From positions 1,240,001 to 1,304,000 of the forward strand of contig NZ_JBEPOO010000001.1 of NCBI RefSeq assembly GCF_040546815.1: DNA of 64,000 nucleotides, given 5' to 3'. Positions 44,641-53,293 of the stretch are shown in pieces. Under the pieces are notes generated by a model. It ran no database searches. It had not been told where the DNA came from and saw nothing but the letters and a program-made list of their open reading frames with translations. Both the position numbers and the translations under genes were made by a program. Numbering within the stretch: the stretch's first letter is position 1; the number at the start of each line of letters is the position of its first letter. The stretch comes from Devosia sp. 2618. Its GTDB lineage: Bacteria > Pseudomonadota > Alphaproteobacteria > Rhizobiales > Devosiaceae.

Positions 44641-46567
44641 CACCAGCCGCCGGCATCTCGGTCGAGCCCAGAATATACCCGGTCTCGTCCTTGGCCGGCA
44701 CCAGCGTTGCGGCTGTCGCGCCATAGTTCACGTAGATGCGATAGCCCTCGCGTGTGCGGCAGCGTACGCCGGCGGGCAGGGTAAGCATTGGTAGGTCCGT
44801 CTCGGCGATCAGGTAATCGGCCACACGCTGCACCAGCGCCTTGGTGCCGCTGGCGCCGAGGTAATAGAGCTTGCCCTGATTGACCAGAACCGGCCAGCCA
44901 TCGACGTCCTCGATCACCACATTGGCTTTGGTCTCGATCCGCTCGCGCCAGTGATGGATCGCGCCGCTGCCCTTGACCTCGATTTCCTGTGTCGGATCGA
45001 TGCTGTCGACCCGGATCACCTTGAGGTCGAGCAGATTTCTCGGCAGATCAGGCGCCAGCTTCTCTGGGATAGAAAAATGTTCGGTTTTCGAGCCAGAGCG
45101 CGGGCCGATCAGCAGATGGCCATCGAACTCGGTGATCGCGCTGCGCAGATCATCGTTCCAGGCAAAGAGTGCCGGGATGGCGACAATGTCATAACCGGCA
45201 AAGCTCCTGGTGCTCGGCGGCAGGATGTCGATATCGACGCCATGTTTGCGGAATGCCGCAAAAAGCGCGCGCACATGGGCACTGTGGCTAAAACCCTTGG
45301 CCTGCGGCTGGATTTCCCAGGCCCATTCGCTCTGATAGTCAAAGACAATGGCGACGCGGCCCTTGTTGGCCGTGCCGGTCAGTCCAATGCTTTCAAGCTC
45401 CTCGGCCACCTGCATGGCCTCGAAATAGGCCGGCGCCGGTTCGCTATCGGGGCGCAGCAGGCCGGCATGCATCTGCTCCTGGGCAAAGGGCGCCTGCCTC
45501 CAGCGGAAATAGGACACAACCTCGGCGCCGTGAGCGAATGCCTCCCATGCCCAGAGGCGCGCCATGCCGGGCAGCGGATCGGGATTGTACTGCGCCCAAT
45601 TCACCGGGCCGGGCTGCTGCTCCATGATCCACATGCGGCCATGCCCGACGGCGCGATAAAGATCGTGGTGGAAGGCCTGATAGTCCGGCTCGCCCTGCCG
45701 CATATAGAGCCGCTTGACGTCGTCGGGCTCGTTGCTGACCGCCAGATGACCGAGCGGGTAGGCGTCCCAGCTGGCCACATCAAGCGTCTTGGCCACGTCA
45801 TAATGGTCGAACTCGGTATAGCGCCCCATGAAATTGTGGATCACGGGCAGGTCGGGACGCACGGCCTTGAGGATATCGAACTGCACCTTGTTAAAGGCCG
45901 CCACCTGATCGGACGCATAGCGGCGGAAATCGAGGTTATGCGTCGGCGTTGCCTCGCAGACCAGCAGATTGGGTAGCTCGATCTGATCGAAGCGATTGTA
46001 TTCCATCGACCAGAATACATTGCCCCACGCCTTGTTCAGCGCGTCGATGCTGCCGTATTTGTCAGCCAGCCAAAGCTGGAAACCTTCTTTGGCGGCGGGC
46101 GAATAGGAATAGGTCGTGTTGTGGCAGCCATATTCATTGTCGGTTTGCCAGGCGCCGAGCGCCGGGTGATTGCCGACGGCGTCAGCCAAAAGACGCGTAA
46201 TACGGGCCGCTTCCTCGTGATAGCCGAGATGGCTGAAATCATAATGACGCCGCGAGCCGAAGCCCTTTTGGCGACCCTGCGCATCTACCGCCAGCATGTC
46301 GGGATGTTTGTCGACCATCCAGCGTGGTGGCGTTGCCGTGGGGGTGCCGAACACCACCTTGAGGCCGTGCCGCCCCAACACGTCCATTGCCCGGATGATC
46401 CAGTCAAAGGTCAGGTTGCCCGGCGTTGGCTCCAGCCGCGACCAGGCAAACTCACCGATGCGCACCCATTTGATGCCCACCTCTGCCATGCGCGCCGCAT
46501 CACGTTCCCACCAGCCCTCGGGCCAGTGTTCAGGATAATAGCAGACGCCAAGGGCAGGGGCGGACAT
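44609..46567 (-). CDS. GH42 beta-galactosidase
   Basis: 652 residues from the ATG at 46567 (a GTG two codons earlier is also possible). The TIM-barrel starts with GVCYYPEHWPEGWWERDAARMAEVGIKWVRIGEFAWSRLEP. The acid/base Glu is in WQTDNEYGC (residue 145) and the nucleophile Glu in WIMEQQPGPVNW (residue 316). A trimerisation domain follows (about 390-590, VAIVFDYQSEWAW), then a C-terminal beta domain. GH42 enzymes hydrolyse terminal beta-galactosides, often plant or bacterial galactans. With no signal peptide it works in the cytosol on imported oligosaccharide. Last gene of the dgoK-dgoA-lactonase operon. Confidence 0.93.
   Translation of the reverse strand: MSAPALGVCYYPEHWPEGWWERDAARMAEVGIKWVRIGEFAWSRLEPTPGNLTFDWIIRAMDVLGRHGLKVVFGTPTATPPRWMVDKHPDMLAVDAQGRQKGFGSRRHYDFSHLGYHEEAARITRLLADAVGNHPALGAWQTDNEYGCHNTTYSYSPAAKEGFQLWLADKYGSIDALNKAWGNVFWSMEYNRFDQIELPNLLVCEATPTHNLDFRRYASDQVAAFNKVQFDILKAVRPDLPVIHNFMGRYTEFDHYDVAKTLDVASWDAYPLGHLAVSNEPDDVKRLYMRQGEPDYQAFHHDLYRAVGHGRMWIMEQQPGPVNWAQYNPDPLPGMARLWAWEAFAHGAEVVSYFRWRQAPFAQEQMHAGLLRPDSEPAPAYFEAMQVAEELESIGLTGTANKGRVAIVFDYQSEWAWEIQPQAKGFSHSAHVRALFAAFRKHGVDIDILPPSTRSFAGYDIVAIPALFAWNDDLRSAITEFDGHLLIGPRSGSKTEHFSIPEKLAPDLPRNLLDLKVIRVDSIDPTQEIEVKGSGAIHHWRERIETKANVVIEDVDGWPVLVNQGKLYYLGASGTKALVQRVADYLIAETDLPMLTLPAGVRCRTREGYRIYVNYGATAATLVPAKDETGYILGSTEMPAAGVTVAKLATGA
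44617..44637. terminator. Hairpin across the convergent comEC/beta-galactosidase ends
   Basis: CCGTGGCGA (44617-44625) pairs perfectly with TCGCCACGG (44629-44637) around a GTT loop, inside the 32-base overlap of both coding ends. There is no T-run on either strand, so it could act as a pause or processing site more than as an efficient terminator. Confidence 0.5.
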
Positions 46568-46578
46568 GGGCACATCTC

Positions 46579-47457
46579 TTATAGGGTGATGATTGCTTCA
46601 GGTTGGCCGGCAACGTCGACGTCGATGGCAAAAAGGCCTCCGGCGACTTTTTCGGCGGCGAGCTGTTCGGCGCTCATGTTCTTGTTGGCTGTGGTGATGA
46701 ACATGGTCTTGAGGTCCTTGCCGCCAAAGGCGGGGCAGGTGACCTGGCTGACAGGGACTTCGACGATGCGGTCGATCGAGCCGTCCGGCGCGTGGCGCAC
46801 GACGCAACTGCCGCCCCACTTGGCGTTCCACAGATAGCCTTCACTATCGACGACCGCGCCATCGGGATAGCCGCGCCCTTCGGACACGTCAGCGAACAGT
46901 TCCCATTCGCCAATCGGCAGGCCGGTCGCCGGATCGGTGGCGACCTTCATGATTTTCTTGGTCGGGGTGTCGGTCCAATAGGCCGTGCGGCCATCGGGCG
47001 AAAAGCAGGTCGCGTTGGGAATGGCGATGCCCGATTTAAGCGTTGTCAGCGTGCCGTCACGATAGTGATAGACAGCGCCGATGGGAGCTTCCTCTTTGCT
47101 CTTGTCCATAGTGCCGACCCAGAAGCCGCCCGATGGATGGACGCGGCTGTCATTGGTGCGCGTCGCGGCATTGTCGGCCTCGATTGCAATGATCGGCGCG
47201 AGGCCACCTGTCGAAATCTGGAAGCCCTTGAGGCCGAATTCAGTGGCGAGCACCAGCGTGTCGTCATCGACGACGGCGGCTGCAGCAACGGTTTCGTTGA
47301 ACAACCACTGGTCGGCAATTTCGCCCTCGGCGGTCACGGCAAAGAGGGTCTGCTCGTTGATATCAAAGAAGAACAACTGCTGACGGCCAGCATGCCAGAT
47401 CGGGCCTTCGCCCAAGGCACACTGGCTGTCGAGGATGAGCCTTGCGATATTGCTCAT
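46579..47457 (-). CDS. SMP-30/gluconolactonase-family sugar lactonase
   Basis: 292 residues of six-bladed propeller type with the metal-binding LGEGPIWHAGRQQLFFFDI (Glu at residue 17), NDSRVHPSGGFWVGTMDKS, GIAIPNATCFSPDGRTAYWTDT and YPDGAVVDSEGYLWNAKWGG. The family opens sugar-acid lactones using a divalent metal. In this operon the likely substrate is D-galactono-1,4-lactone, making galactonate for the dehydratase; this is inferred from neighbours, not from the sequence. Start overlaps the dgoA stop (ATGA). Confidence 0.85.
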   Translation of the reverse strand: MSNIARLILDSQCALGEGPIWHAGRQQLFFFDINEQTLFAVTAEGEIADQWLFNETVAAAAVVDDDTLVLATEFGLKGFQISTGGLAPIIAIEADNAATRTNDSRVHPSGGFWVGTMDKSKEEAPIGAVYHYRDGTLTTLKSGIAIPNATCFSPDGRTAYWTDTPTKKIMKVATDPATGLPIGEWELFADVSEGRGYPDGAVVDSEGYLWNAKWGGSCVVRHAPDGSIDRIVEVPVSQVTCPAFGGKDLKTMFITTANKNMSAEQLAAEKVAGGLFAIDVDVAGQPEAIITL

Positions 47458-48065
47458 CGAGCCTTCCCCGCATCGTAAGCAGCAACGGCGGTGGCCGCGC
47501 GCTCGGCGACGTCGGCCGCTGTCATACCGGGCTTATAGATATAGGTGCCGAGGCCAAAGCCGGTGCAGCCAACGTCGAAATATTCGTTGAAATTGTCCGG
47601 GTTGGCGCCGCCCACGGCATAGACCGGCATTTCGGGCGGCAGCACGGCCTTGATCGCCTTGATGCCCTTGGGGCCAAGAACTTCGGCCGGGAAAAACTTC
47701 AGCCCCGTCGCTCCGGCCTTGATGGCGCGGAAGGCTTCGGTGGGCGTGAACACGCCGGGATAGGACAGCAACTGGATGCGGACGGTTTCTTCGATCACAA
47801 CCTTGTTGGCATCGGGCGACACGATGAACGTGCCACCGGCATCGGCCACGGCCCAGACCTGCTTTTTGGTCAGCACGGTGCCCGCGCCAATCGCGGCCTG
47901 ATCGGCCAGCGAGTTTGAGGCCAGCGCAATACTGGTCAGCGCGTCAGGCGAATTGAGCGGCACTTCGATCATGGTGATGCCGGCGGCAATCAGCGCCTCG
48001 CACACCGCGACGGTTTCGCTTGGGGTAATGCCCCGCAGAATAGCGATGATGTGGCGGTGGTTCAT
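47454..48065 (-). CDS. dgoA: 2-dehydro-3-deoxy-6-phosphogalactonate aldolase
   Basis: 203 residues, KDPG/KDPGal aldolase fold. IIAILRGITPSETVAVCEALIAAGITMIEVPLNSP carries the active Glu, and GATGLKFFPAEVLGPKGIKA carries the Schiff-base Lys. YAVGGANPDNFNEYFDVGCTGFGLGTYIYKPG is the phosphate-binding end typical of DgoA-type enzymes. It splits 2-keto-3-deoxy-6-phosphogalactonate into pyruvate and glyceraldehyde 3-phosphate. The neighbouring dgoK supports the galactonate reading over KDPG. 4-base overlaps with both neighbours show coupled translation. Confidence 0.93.
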   Translation of the reverse strand: MNHRHIIAILRGITPSETVAVCEALIAAGITMIEVPLNSPDALTSIALASNSLADQAAIGAGTVLTKKQVWAVADAGGTFIVSPDANKVVIEETVRIQLLSYPGVFTPTEAFRAIKAGATGLKFFPAEVLGPKGIKAIKAVLPPEMPVYAVGGANPDNFNEYFDVGCTGFGLGTYIYKPGMTAADVAERAATAVAAYDAGKAR

Positions 48066-48997
48066 CGACGAGGCTCCAGTTCATTGGTAAAATTACGCGC
48101 AGCCTTGAGGCCGGCGAGAACAATCGCGGTGGCATCCTGTGGCGTGCCGCTGGCGCCGGCCAGTGTGAGGACCTGCGCATAGAGCGCGCACAGCGTTGGC
48201 GAGCCGATCAATGGCACGTCCTGCGCGCCGATCAGATGACGATTGGCCCCCACTTCGGTGCCGATCAGCAGGCCTGAGAGATAGCCGGCGCACCAATCAG
48301 GCTGACGGCCTGATAGCAGCGATCCGGCACGCACCTGAAATAGCGTGCCCAGCAATTGTTCGGGATGATCAAGTCCCGCGGCAGCACCCGCCGCAAAGCC
48401 GTCCGCGCGACCCGGGCCATCTATGTCGCCGTTAAAGGAATGGCGCAGCACAGAATGGGTGCGCAGCACTTCAAACACTTCGCCGGTCATGGCAGTCGAA
48501 AAATGCTCGATGCGCGATCCGGAAAGCTTTGCCCATTTCGAATGCGTTCCGGGCATGCAGACAATGCCCGAAAAACCGGGATGGAGCGCCGCAAGACCGA
48601 GCAGCTGGGTTTCCTCGCCGCGCATCACATTGTCGCCGCCGGCCTTCTGGCAGACGCCCGGCAGAATGGAGGCGATGATGCGATTGTCGGCCATCGGCTG
48701 CACCGCACCGGCCAGCAGGCTGCGCAGATCGGTTGGCGCTTCCAGATAGGGAGCTTCTAGCCAGCCCTGTCGCGCACCCGCCATGCCGCAGATCAGCACC
48801 TGAATGGGGCCGCCATGCGCGGTCTGCACGTCTTCCAGCAGGCCCGTCAGCACGCCGGGATAGTCCTCGCGCGCTAGCTTGCCCATGCCGCTTGGCGAGA
48901 CCTTTTCAAACACCACGGAACCATCGGCCGCAATGCCCCAGGCACGCAGGTTCGAGGTTCCCCAGTCCACGGCAACCCAGTCTACAATATCAGTCAC
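48062..48997 (-). CDS. dgoK: 2-dehydro-3-deoxygalactonokinase
   Basis: 311 residues from the GTG at 48997, preceded by GAGGGA (5 bases away); a GTG 15 bases earlier also fits. The family signature is VAVDWGTSNLRAWGI at the start (ASKHA-type phosphate loop), then MRGEETQLLGLAAL, GIVCMPGTHSKWAKL, and FNGDIDGPGRADGFAAGAAAGL. It phosphorylates 2-keto-3-deoxygalactonate with ATP to feed DgoA. First gene of the leftward dgoK-dgoA-lactonase-beta-galactosidase operon, whose promoter should lie in 48,998-49,080. Confidence 0.93.
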   Translation of the reverse strand: MTDIVDWVAVDWGTSNLRAWGIAADGSVVFEKVSPSGMGKLAREDYPGVLTGLLEDVQTAHGGPIQVLICGMAGARQGWLEAPYLEAPTDLRSLLAGAVQPMADNRIIASILPGVCQKAGGDNVMRGEETQLLGLAALHPGFSGIVCMPGTHSKWAKLSGSRIEHFSTAMTGEVFEVLRTHSVLRHSFNGDIDGPGRADGFAAGAAAGLDHPEQLLGTLFQVRAGSLLSGRQPDWCAGYLSGLLIGTEVGANRHLIGAQDVPLIGSPTLCALYAQVLTLAGASGTPQDATAIVLAGLKAARNFTNELEPRR

Positions 48998-49083
48998 GAA
49001 ATCCCTCACCACCGGCGTCCTCGCGGCGCGACCCTAATCGCTGACACCAGATTCAGCCAGCCAGATTTTGTGAGGAGAGTGAT

Positions 49084-49121
49084 GGCGGGCGGCGGGGAAC
49101 CAGACTTGCCCCCGCCACCCG
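49084..49121 (-). terminator. Strong hairpin after the M20 hydrolase gene
   Basis: GCGGGCGGCGGGG (49084-49096) pairs with CCCCGCCACCCGC (49109-49121) with one mismatch, a few bases beyond the M20 hydrolase stop on the minus strand. T content after it is low. It separates the hydrolase transcript from dgoK. Confidence 0.6.
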
Positions 49122-49132
49122 CATTGCCGATC

Positions 49133-50713
49133 CTAGTTCGCAGCGGGCTTGCCCAGTTGCGGATAGGCTATGCCGAGCTGTTCGAGATAGGTCTCGTGCT
49201 TGCTGGCATCGTAGTAGAACTCTTCCTGCAGCACGCGGAAGCGGGCGTCCGTGTCGGCATTAAGGTGCGTCGACGGCACATCGCCTTCGCCCTCGAATGG
49301 GAAGTACTGGATGTCCTTGGTTTGCACGTCGCTGAAATAGGTCTTGGCCGCGTCGACCAGCTCCGGCTCGAGCAGGACATCAAGCGCCGTCAATGCCGTC
49401 ACCTTGGCACCTGTCAGGGCGCCCTTGTGGGCGATTGGCGTCGCTTCGGCGAGGGCTGCCTGCCAGTTGTGGATGGTTGTGCCGGCGATATTGGCCGGAA
49501 AGCTCAGGCGAACGGTCGGCACTGTCCACATGACGGCGCCAATGTCGTCGGATGGGCCCGAGCCAACGGTTTCGACGGGGCCAGCAAGATCGCCGATTTC
49601 GGTGCGAAGCCCGATCGGCGCCGAACCGACGGCTTCCTGCACGGCCTTGGCATAGCCCTGATCGTCGTCGTTCCAGGCCGGCATGCCGACGCTCTGGATA
49701 TTGGCATACATGGCTTTGGCCAGCGCCTCATTGCCATGCGATGGCCAGGCTGAACCCAGAATGCGGCGTTCCCAATTGGTGCCGGTCATCAGCGTTGCGC
49801 CCTGGGCAATGTCGTCGGCAATCTCGAGCATTTCGAGTGCGGCTTGCGGCGACGTGTTGCGGAAATAATACCACACGCTGGCATTGTCCGGCACGATATT
49901 TGGCTGCAGCCCGCCATTGGTGATGACGTAGTGCGAGCGCTGGTTGGGGTGCATATGCTCGCGGCGGAAGTTCCAGCCAGCATTCATCAGTTCCACGGCA
50001 TCGAGCGCGCTGCGGCCGACCCAGGGGCTGACAGCGGCGTGCGATGATGTGCCGGTGAAGCTGTACTCGGCCGATATCATCGACATCGAATTGGACTGGC
50101 CCCAGGACGTGCTCAAGCCATTGCCAACATGGTTGGAGAGCACCACGTCGATATCGTCGAAAACACCGGCAGCGACAAACCACTGCTTTGCTGCCAAAGC
50201 CTCTTCGGCAATGCCGGGCCAGACCTGCAGCGTGCCGGTGATGTTTTCGCTTTCCATGATGTCTTTGACCGACAGCGCAGCGACGACGCTTACCGCTATA
50301 CCCGTATTGTGGCCTTCGCCGTGGCCCGATCCGCCCTCGACCATCGGCATCCGCTCCAGCACGCCGGGCATCTGCGATTGGCCGGGCAGGCCATCGACGT
50401 CGGAGTTAAACGAAATGGCGGGACCTTCGCCATTGCTCCAGGTTGCGACCCAAGCCGTCGGCATCCCCCCGATGCCGGTTTCGATGGTAAAACCCTCGGC
50501 CGCAAGCATTTCGGTGAGGTAGCGCATGGTCTCGGTTTCATGGAAACCGACCTCGGCGAAGCTGAAAACAGAGTCGACGATCTCCTGCGTCAGCTTGGCC
50601 TTCCCATCGACGATTTCGCCCAGTTCAGCTTTCAGAGCTGCAGCATCCTGTGCCGTTGCAGCAATGGATGTCGATGCAAGCAGAATACCGGCCAACACGG
50701 TTAGTCGCTTCAT
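49133..50713 (-). CDS. Exported M20-family amidohydrolase (AbgB-like)
   Basis: 526 residues from the ATG at 50713, with CAGGAG about 8 bases upstream; a 25-codon extension lacks a start signal. The signal peptide (LTVLAGILLASTSIAATAQ) directs it to the periplasm. The M20 dinuclear metal peptidase region holds SFNSDVDGLPGQSQ, EGHNTGIAV, WPGIAEEA with the general base Glu, and SNHVGNG. The dimerisation insert reads YSFTGTSSHAAVSPWVGRSALDAVELM. AbgB-type enzymes cleave aminobenzoyl-glutamate or similar amides; substrate here is unknown. Its placement between two halves of a sugar-acid pathway is unexplained. Confidence 0.85.
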   Translation of the reverse strand: MKRLTVLAGILLASTSIAATAQDAAALKAELGEIVDGKAKLTQEIVDSVFSFAEVGFHETETMRYLTEMLAAEGFTIETGIGGMPTAWVATWSNGEGPAISFNSDVDGLPGQSQMPGVLERMPMVEGGSGHGEGHNTGIAVSVVAALSVKDIMESENITGTLQVWPGIAEEALAAKQWFVAAGVFDDIDVVLSNHVGNGLSTSWGQSNSMSMISAEYSFTGTSSHAAVSPWVGRSALDAVELMNAGWNFRREHMHPNQRSHYVITNGGLQPNIVPDNASVWYYFRNTSPQAALEMLEIADDIAQGATLMTGTNWERRILGSAWPSHGNEALAKAMYANIQSVGMPAWNDDDQGYAKAVQEAVGSAPIGLRTEIGDLAGPVETVGSGPSDDIGAVMWTVPTVRLSFPANIAGTTIHNWQAALAEATPIAHKGALTGAKVTALTALDVLLEPELVDAAKTYFSDVQTKDIQYFPFEGEGDVPSTHLNADTDARFRVLQEEFYYDASKHETYLEQLGIAYPQLGKPAAN

Positions 50714-50770
50714 AGTAACTCTCCTGATTACGTCCCCGGCAATCCCGCCAATTTTTCGTCGGCGGGCCCC

Positions 50771-50855
50771 TAATGCCGGGAATGGCATCAGACTAGGTGG
50801 TGAGTTAGAATTGTCAACGCATTATGACCTAAAAATTAGCATTAAAAACTAATGC
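50771..50855. promoter_or_regulatory. Cluster of GCATTA/TAATGC hexamers, candidate operator
   Basis: TAATGC at 50771, GCATTA at 50819, GCATTA at 50839 and TAATGC at 50850 lie within 85 bases of AT-rich DNA upstream of the M20 gene. The last two form GCATTA-AAAAC-TAATGC (50839-50855), a perfect spaced palindrome of the kind bound by GntR-type dimers. Regulator unknown. Confidence 0.45.
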
Positions 50856-51121
50856 CTATAAATTGGGCTGAGTGATCTTTGTGGGGCTGTCGACGCGGGC
50901 GGATAGGAATTTGGCGGTCTGTAAAGCTGGCAAAATGTCCTTGGGAAAAACAGGAGTTCCACTCACTCCAATCTGCAGCGGGATGCGTCGATCGCGCTTA
51001 GAAGGTCGCGAAGCATTTCCTCAAATTGATCGAGAGGGGTGGATTTTGGCGAGGCAGGTTCCGTGATGATTAATTGTATGATTTTTGCGTGGAATGGCCT
51101 TCATTCTGCCGTACGTCATGC

Positions 51122-51134
51122 TAGAACGGTTCTA
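51122..51134. promoter_or_regulatory. 13-bp perfect palindrome upstream of the dehydratase
   Basis: TAGAACGGTTCTA is a perfect odd palindrome centred on 51128, about 40 bases before the dehydratase ATG, where a promoter or start of transcription is expected. It resembles LacI-type operators in its AACGGTT centre. The rest of the 50,856-51,175 gap holds an AT-rich ATGATTAATTGTATGATT stretch near 51,065 and no gene. Confidence 0.5.
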
Positions 51135-51175
51135 ACGCGGGCGACCTGTGAGACCGCGATTTGAGGAAATCTGAG

Positions 51176-52987
51176 ATGACGGCAGCAAACGGCGGGGCCG
51201 ATTCGCCCAAGAAATTGCGTTCACGCGCATGGTTCGATAACCCCGACAATCCGGACATGACCGCGCTCTATCTCGAGCGCTACATGAACTTCGGCGTCTC
51301 GCGCGAAGAGCTGCAGTCCAACAAGCCGATCATCGGTATCGCCCAGACTGGTTCAGACCTGTCGCCCTGCAACCGCCATCACATCGTGCTGGCCGAGCGC
51401 GTGCGCGAAGGCATCCGCGAAGCGGGCGGCATTGCCATCGAGTTTCCGGTTCACCCGATTCAGGAAACCGGCAAACGTCCTACGGCCGGCCTCGACCGCA
51501 ACCTTGCCTATCTCGGTCTCGTCGAAGTTCTCTATGGCTATCCGCTGGACGGCGTTGTGCTGACCATTGGTTGCGACAAGACCACTCCCGCCATGTTGAT
51601 GGGCGCGGCGACGGTCAATATTCCGGCCATCGCGCTGTCGGTCGGGCCGATGCTCAATGGCTGGCACAAGGGCGAGCGTACCGGCTCCGGCACAATCGTC
51701 TGGAAGGCCCGCCAGATGATGGCGGCCGGCGAGATCGACTATGCCCAGTTCATCGAGCTGGTCGCGTCCTCGGCGCCGTCCACTGGTTTCTGCAACACTA
51801 TGGGCACCGCCAGCACCATGAACTCGCTGGCTGAATCGCTCGGCATGCAGCTGCCCGGCTCGGCCGCCATTCCGGCGCCATATCGCGATCGCCAGGAAAT
51901 GGCCTATCGCACCGGCAAGCGCATCGTCGACATGGTGCACGAGGACCTCAAGCCCTCCGACGTCCTGACCAAGGACAACTTCATCAATACCATCGTGGTC
52001 AATTCAGCCATTGGCGGTTCGACCAACGCGCCGATCCACATTCAGGCCATCGCCAAGCACATCGGCGTGGAGCTCGACCTGCAGGACTTCCAGACCTACG
52101 GTCACAAAGTGCCGCTGCTGGTCAACATGCAGCCGGCTGGCGAGTATCTGGGCGAGGACTTCTACCACGCGGGCGGTGTGCCGGCGGTGGTCAACGAGTT
52201 GATGGCCCAGGGCCTGATCCGCGAGAACGCCCCGACCGTCAACGGCAAGACCATTGGCGAAAACTGCCGGGCGTCCACGATTCAGGACGACAAGGTCATC
52301 CGCCATTTCGACAATCCGCTCAAGGCCGAGGCCGGTTTCCTCGTGCTGCGCGGCAATCTGTTCGACAATGCCATCATGAAGACCAGCGTGATCTCGACCG
52401 AGTTCCGCGATCGCTACCTCAACAACCCAGACCATCCGGGCATGTTCGAGGGCAAGGCGGTGGTGTTTGATGGTCCCGAGGACTACCACCACCGGATCGA
52501 CGATCCATCGCTCGACATAGACGAACACACGCTGCTGTTCATGCGCGGCGCGGGTCCGATCGGTTATCCGGGCGCGGCCGAAGTCGTCAACATGCGGCCG
52601 CCCGATTACCTGATCAAGAAGGGCATTCATGCGCTGGCCTGCATCGGCGACGGCCGTCAGTCGGGCACGTCGGGTTCGCCATCGATTCTCAACGCCTCTC
52701 CGGAAGCGGCGGCGGGCGGCAACCTCGCTATCCTCAAGACGGGCGACCAGGTGCGGATCGACCTCAACAAGGGTCAAGCCAATATACTGATCTCGGACGA
52801 GGAAATCGCGACGCGTCGGGCCGAACTCGAAGCCAACGGTGGCTACAAGTACCCCAAGCACCAGACGCCATGGCAGGAAATTCAGCGCGGTATCGTCGGC
52901 CAGCTCGGCGATGGCGCCATCCTCAAGCCAGCCGAAAAGTACCAGCGCATCGCCCAGACTTTTGGCGTGCCGCGCGACAATCACTGA
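51176..52987 (+). CDS. IlvD/Edd-family sugar-acid dehydratase (arabinonate/galactonate type)
   Basis: 603 residues from ATG 51176, with GAGGAAA 6 bases upstream. The [Fe-S] dehydratase family shows Cys ligands in [21 protein letters not shown] and [14 protein letters not shown] (three Cys typical of a [2Fe-2S] enzyme). [17 protein letters not shown] and [12 protein letters not shown] occur further on, and the C-terminal [23 protein letters not shown] matches pentonate and hexonate dehydratases. The characterised Rhizobium leguminosarum L-arabinonate dehydratase of this type also accepts D-galactonate and D-fuconate. No DgoD (enolase-type galactonate dehydratase) is present, so this enzyme probably supplies 2-keto-3-deoxygalactonate to DgoK. 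Substrate is inference; family is secure. Confidence 0.9.
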   Translation: MTAANGGADSPKKLRSRAWFDNPDNPDMTALYLERYMNFGVSREELQSNKPIIGIAQTGSDLSPCNRHHIVLAERVREGIREAGGIAIEFPVHPIQETGKRPTAGLDRNLAYLGLVEVLYGYPLDGVVLTIGCDKTTPAMLMGAATVNIPAIALSVGPMLNGWHKGERTGSGTIVWKARQMMAAGEIDYAQFIELVASSAPSTGFCNTMGTASTMNSLAESLGMQLPGSAAIPAPYRDRQEMAYRTGKRIVDMVHEDLKPSDVLTKDNFINTIVVNSAIGGSTNAPIHIQAIAKHIGVELDLQDFQTYGHKVPLLVNMQPAGEYLGEDFYHAGGVPAVVNELMAQGLIRENAPTVNGKTIGENCRASTIQDDKVIRHFDNPLKAEAGFLVLRGNLFDNAIMKTSVISTEFRDRYLNNPDHPGMFEGKAVVFDGPEDYHHRIDDPSLDIDEHTLLFMRGAGPIGYPGAAEVVNMRPPDYLIKKGIHALACIGDGRQSGTSGSPSILNASPEAAAGGNLAILKTGDQVRIDLNKGQANILISDEEIATRRAELEANGGYKYPKHQTPWQEIQRGIVGQLGDGAILKPAEKYQRIAQTFGVPRDNH

Positions 52988-53007
52988 TTGGTTCGCTGAA
53001 AATGACG

Positions 53008-53036
53008 AAAGGCCCGCGCATCGCGCGGGCCTTTTT
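53008..53036 (+). terminator. Rho-independent terminator of the dehydratase gene
   Basis: AAAGGCCCGCGC (53008-53019) and GCGCGGGCCTTT (53023-53034) form a perfect 12-bp stem with an ATC loop and continue into TTTTTG. Confidence 0.93.
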
Positions 53037-53063
53037 GTTTGGGATGAGTGGTGGCATGCCCTC

Positions 53064-53172
53064 GTGGTTCGAGGCTCGTCAGAACTCGCACCTCACCATG
53101 AGGGCTACTCGAACACTCGACCATATGAGTAGCCCTCATTGTGAGGCGGGAACGCAGCGACCCTCGAACCAC
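53064..53172. repeat. Large nested inverted repeat with REP-like ends
   Basis: GTGGTTCGAGG (53064-53074) pairs perfectly with CCTCGAACCAC (53162-53172). Inside it, CCTCACCATGAGGGCTACTC (53091-53110) pairs in 19 of 20 positions with the segment at 53127-53146 around a 16-base loop. The ends resemble the repeat family at 14708 and 19464, and CCTGAACTTGTCGAAGG follows at 53173. This should fold into a roughly 110-base cruciform or RNA hairpin just after the dehydratase terminator. Confidence 0.85.
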
Positions 53173-53224
53173 CCTGAACTTGTCGAAGGAGGACGTGCCC
53201 CAAAGCTCAATGCACAAAAGAAAA

Positions 53225-53250
53225 GGCCACCGCGAAAAATCGCGATGGCC
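53225..53250 (-). terminator. Terminator of cspA
   Basis: GGCCACCGCG (53225-53234) pairs with CGCGATGGCC (53241-53250), one mismatch, around AAAAAT. On the minus strand it is followed by TTTTC. It lies 43 bases beyond the cspA stop codon. Confidence 0.85.
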
Positions 53251-53293
53251 TCATCCGAGCTGCGCCGAAGCGCGCTCGCCAGTCTAGAAAAAA

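Noticed and set aside
42934..44724. A 596-codon open frame antisense to comEC
   Set aside because: Shadow of comEC with a composition rich in Arg, Gln and His and no start signal.
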